Shown here piece by piece: positions 34,676 to 36,527 of a stretch of 36,527 nt of DNA. Under the pieces are notes generated by a model, which saw nothing but the letters and a program-made list of their open reading frames with translations, made no database searches and was not told the DNA's origin. The position numbers were made by a program, and so were the translations under genes. Where the stretch lies: positions 1 to 36,527 of the forward strand of contig NZ_JAGEOK010000058.1 in assembly GCF_017573545.1 (NCBI RefSeq), written 5' to 3'. Numbering within the stretch: position 1 is the stretch's first letter; the number at the start of each line of letters is the position of its first letter. This DNA is from Actinomadura nitritigenes. Lineage in GTDB: Bacteria > Actinomycetota > Actinomycetes > Streptosporangiales > Streptosporangiaceae.

Positions 34676-35469
34676 CCGCCCCCCGCACCGCGCTCATCAC
34701 CGGCGCCTCCGCCGGCATCGGCGCCACGTTCGCCCGCCATCTGGCCGCCCGCGGCTACCAGCTCCTGCTGGTCGCCCGCCGCGCCGACCGCCTCCAGGAG
34801 CTGGCCGCGGAGTTGACCCGGCAGCACGGTGGGCGGCGCTATGAGGTGTTCGCCGCCGACCTCACCGATCGCGCCGCCCCCAAGGCGATCATGGACTACG
34901 CCGACACCCAGGGCCTGGACATCGACGTCCTCATCAACAACGCCGGGCTGTCGGGCAAGACCGCGTTCGCTGACACCCCCTGGGACACCCTGGCCGGGGA
35001 GATCCAGCTGATGGTCACCGCCCAGACCGAACTCGCCCACCTGGTCATCCCCGGCATGAAGAAACGCCGCTGGGGCCGCATCGTCAACCTGTCCTCCGTC
35101 GCCGCGTTCGCACCCCCCGCGGCCAGCCTGCTCTACACCGGCATCAAGTCCTACGTCCTCAACACCTCCCAGGCCCTCGACATGGAACTCAAACCGCACG
35201 GCATCCACGTCACCGCCCTGTGCCCCGGCTTCACCCACACCGAATTCCACGACGTCATGGGCACCCGCGACAAAGCCAACCACCTCCCCCGCATCCTGTG
35301 GCAGCAACCCGAAGCCGTCGTGGCCGAAGGCTGGAAAGCCGTCCAGAACGGCAAACCCGTGTGCATCCCCGGCCTCGTCAACAAGATCAACGCCGCCGCC
35401 ATGAAACCCCTGCCCATCCGCCTGAGCTACCTCGCAGGACGCACCCTCAACCCCTTCAAGAACAGCTGA
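34672..35469 (+). CDS. Short-chain dehydrogenase/reductase
   Basis: 265 residues from GTG 34672, overlapping the previous stop by GTGA, with GAAGGA ten bases upstream. Classical SDR motifs are TGASAGIG (residues 10-17), NNAG (89-92), the SS pair at 141-142, and Tyr155 with Lys159 (YTGIK). The N-terminal pattern VARRADRLQEL suggests NADP(H). It is the last gene of the operon, with a C-terminal tail (PIRLSYLAGRTLNPFKNS) that may touch membrane lipids. It probably acts on the same substrate as the upstream reductase. Confidence 0.92.
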   Translation: MTAPRTALITGASAGIGATFARHLAARGYQLLLVARRADRLQELAAELTRQHGGRRYEVFAADLTDRAAPKAIMDYADTQGLDIDVLINNAGLSGKTAFADTPWDTLAGEIQLMVTAQTELAHLVIPGMKKRRWGRIVNLSSVAAFAPPAASLLYTGIKSYVLNTSQALDMELKPHGIHVTALCPGFTHTEFHDVMGTRDKANHLPRILWQQPEAVVAEGWKAVQNGKPVCIPGLVNKINAAAMKPLPIRLSYLAGRTLNPFKNS

Positions 35470-35856
35470 ACCCCCTCACCTCCGCGCACCGACCGCTGGC
35501 CGCCGCGAAGCCCGACCACACCCCGGAACAGATCGGGGACTTCTCCCAAAACCCACACTGGGATGATCTTGGAACGTGGTGGCAGTGCCCCGTCCTTCTG
35601 CCCTGGGGCTGATGGGCCTGATCAGTCGTTCGCCGGGGCTGCAGAGGTTTTCTCGTCGTGTTCGCGCAGCATGCGCAGGACGGTGGCGGGTGAGGGGTGC
35701 TGGCCTTTCTTCTTGCGGTTGGTGATGACGAGCCGGGCGGCGATGTTGCGCGTCGTCGGTGACGGTGGCGCCGCCGATGGTCTTGTTCGCCTTGCTTTGG
35801 GTCTGGTGTGGTGTGGCGTCCCGGGCGGGCCCACCCCGTTCGTCTCGATTCGCTCA
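35470..35856. other. Spacer with recombinase relic
   Basis: Between the SDR gene and the WD40 gene I see only the recombinase relic at 35622-35750. The rest shows no coding frame with a recognisable motif and no clear hairpin terminator. Confidence 0.45.
35622..35750 (-). pseudogene. Serine recombinase C-terminal relic
   Basis: The minus-strand frame reads RNIAARLVITNRKKKGQHPSPATVLRMLREHDEKTSAAPAND and then stops at 35622. This is like the C-terminal DNA-binding end of small actinobacterial serine recombinases. The upstream part of the frame has no similarity, so it is a fragment. It may come from the same kind of gene as the N-terminal relic at 28744, but it is in the opposite orientation. 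Confidence 0.5.
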
Positions 35857-36527
35857 TCAGGCATGCCAATGTTCGACGTCCTTGCCCTTGGCCAGGTCAC
35901 GGACGACGATCTTGCCGCTGGACGTGCCGAACAGAACGGATCTGCCGTCGGGGCTGAGCGCCGCGGTGGTGACGAAGCCCGTATCGGACCCGGGCAACCC
36001 GGAGGCCGAGCGCTGTGGTGACGGGGTCAGCCGCCAGTCCTTGACGTCCCCTTCGCCCTGGGCGAGCAGGTGGGTGCCGTCCGGAGTGAACAGCAGCCGT
36101 TCGATGGCCTGGGAAGTGTCGAGGGTGCCGATCTGCCGCTGCAGGGCGACGTTCCAGAGGGTCACCGTCGGATAGCCGTCCAGGGCGAGGCTGTGGCCGT
36201 CGGGGCTGAAGGCCATGTTGTTGGGCGGCTCGGTGGTACCTGGTGGGGTGACCGCGCCGATCTGTTTCCGTTCGGAGACGTCCCACAGCGTGACGCCCGG
36301 ACCTTCCACGTCGGTGCAGGCGAGCGTGGTGCTGTCGGGGCTCACTGCGGAGGTCAAACAACCCTCGTCCGGGACGATCTGTTCTGTGCGCGGGTCCTTG
36401 CCGATGCGCCAGACGAGGTGGTCCCCGTGCTCGCCGAATGCCGTGAGCCTTCCGCCGCCGGAGTCGAAGGTCAGGCGGCTCGCGTCACTGAAATCGTTCG
36501 TCTTCGCGATCTGTTTGTGAGTCTCGA
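35857..36527 (-). CDS. WD40-repeat protein, 5' partial
   Basis: The frame is open to the right edge and ends at TGA 35859-35857, leaving about 222 C-terminal residues. Repeated blades are visible: AFGEHGDHLVWRIGK, LACTDVEGPGVTLWDVSERKQIG, FSPDGHSLALDGYPTVTLWNVALQRQIG, FTPDGTHLLAQGEGDVKDW and LSPDGRSVLFGTSSGKIVVRDLAKG. This is a beta-propeller. In actinomycetes such C-terminal propellers are often attached to a kinase, caspase-like or NTPase N-terminus, which would lie outside the window. Confidence 0.85.
   Translation of the reverse strand, partial: ETHKQIAKTNDFSDASRLTFDSGGGRLTAFGEHGDHLVWRIGKDPRTEQIVPDEGCLTSAVSPDSTTLACTDVEGPGVTLWDVSERKQIGAVTPPGTTEPPNNMAFSPDGHSLALDGYPTVTLWNVALQRQIGTLDTSQAIERLLFTPDGTHLLAQGEGDVKDWRLTPSPQRSASGLPGSDTGFVTTAALSPDGRSVLFGTSSGKIVVRDLAKGKDVEHWHA

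Noticed and set aside
36000..36527. CRISPR or tandem-repeat array suggested by the WD40 periodicity
   Set aside because: The periodicity is at protein level only; there are no identical DNA repeats or spacers anywhere in the window.

Overview
The window is very GC-rich, with the codon bias of a mycelial actinomycete. The Streptosporangiales/Streptomyces type is my inference; no rRNA or tRNA gene is present to fix the taxon. The left 22 kb is the end of a non-ribosomal peptide (NRPS) gene cluster. The right 14 kb is accessory DNA: nested insertion sequences, gene relics, and a few intact genes.

1-22 kb. One reading frame, open at the left edge, encodes the C-terminal 6,388 residues of a giant NRPS. 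Its order is (A0 end)-T0 / C-A-T x4 / C-(remnant A)-T / C-A-T-TE. Specificity residues read by eye suggest Phe, Asn, Orn, Asp, unknown, Asn, followed by release by the thioesterase. No epimerization domain is visible. Module 5 has lost nearly its whole adenylation domain and keeps only an A6/A7-like stretch and the A9-A10 tail. Convergent to the NRPS, across a strong hairpin terminator, lies a free-standing adenylation protein. It carries A2-A8 but stops just before A9-A10, so it is complementary to the remnant in module 5. A divergent gene encodes an FIH-like Fe(II)/2-oxoglutarate cupin hydroxylase, a candidate for beta-hydroxylating an Asn, Asp or Orn residue.

22-28.6 kb. This stretch holds a small unknown ORF, a DUF5343-like gene, an integrase-core transposase pseudogene split by a complete 852-bp IS5-family element (17-bp inverted repeats, TAA duplication, -1 frameshift), and a large HTH protein typical of mobile elements. 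It also has a 44-bp perfect palindrome, two tiny ORFs, a MurJ/MviN fragment and an LCMT-type methyltransferase.

28.6-32.3 kb. A serine-recombinase relic precedes a pentapeptide-repeat membrane protein gene. An IS110-family element of about 2.06 kb cuts that gene, and removing the element exactly at CT dinucleotides restores a 416-codon frame. The non-coding region upstream of the transposase contains short segments matching both element ends, enclosed by an 8-bp stem. This is the layout expected of a bridge-RNA donor loop, and a further 7-nt segment matches the target. The element also carries a 122-residue passenger protein of unknown function.

32.3-36.5 kb. A TetR regulator diverges from a three-gene operon (unknown protein, saccharopine-dehydrogenase-like reductase, SDR oxidoreductase) linked by GTGA overlaps. 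Two 19-bp operators lie in the shared promoter. A recombinase C-terminal relic and a WD40-repeat gene running off the window complete the region.
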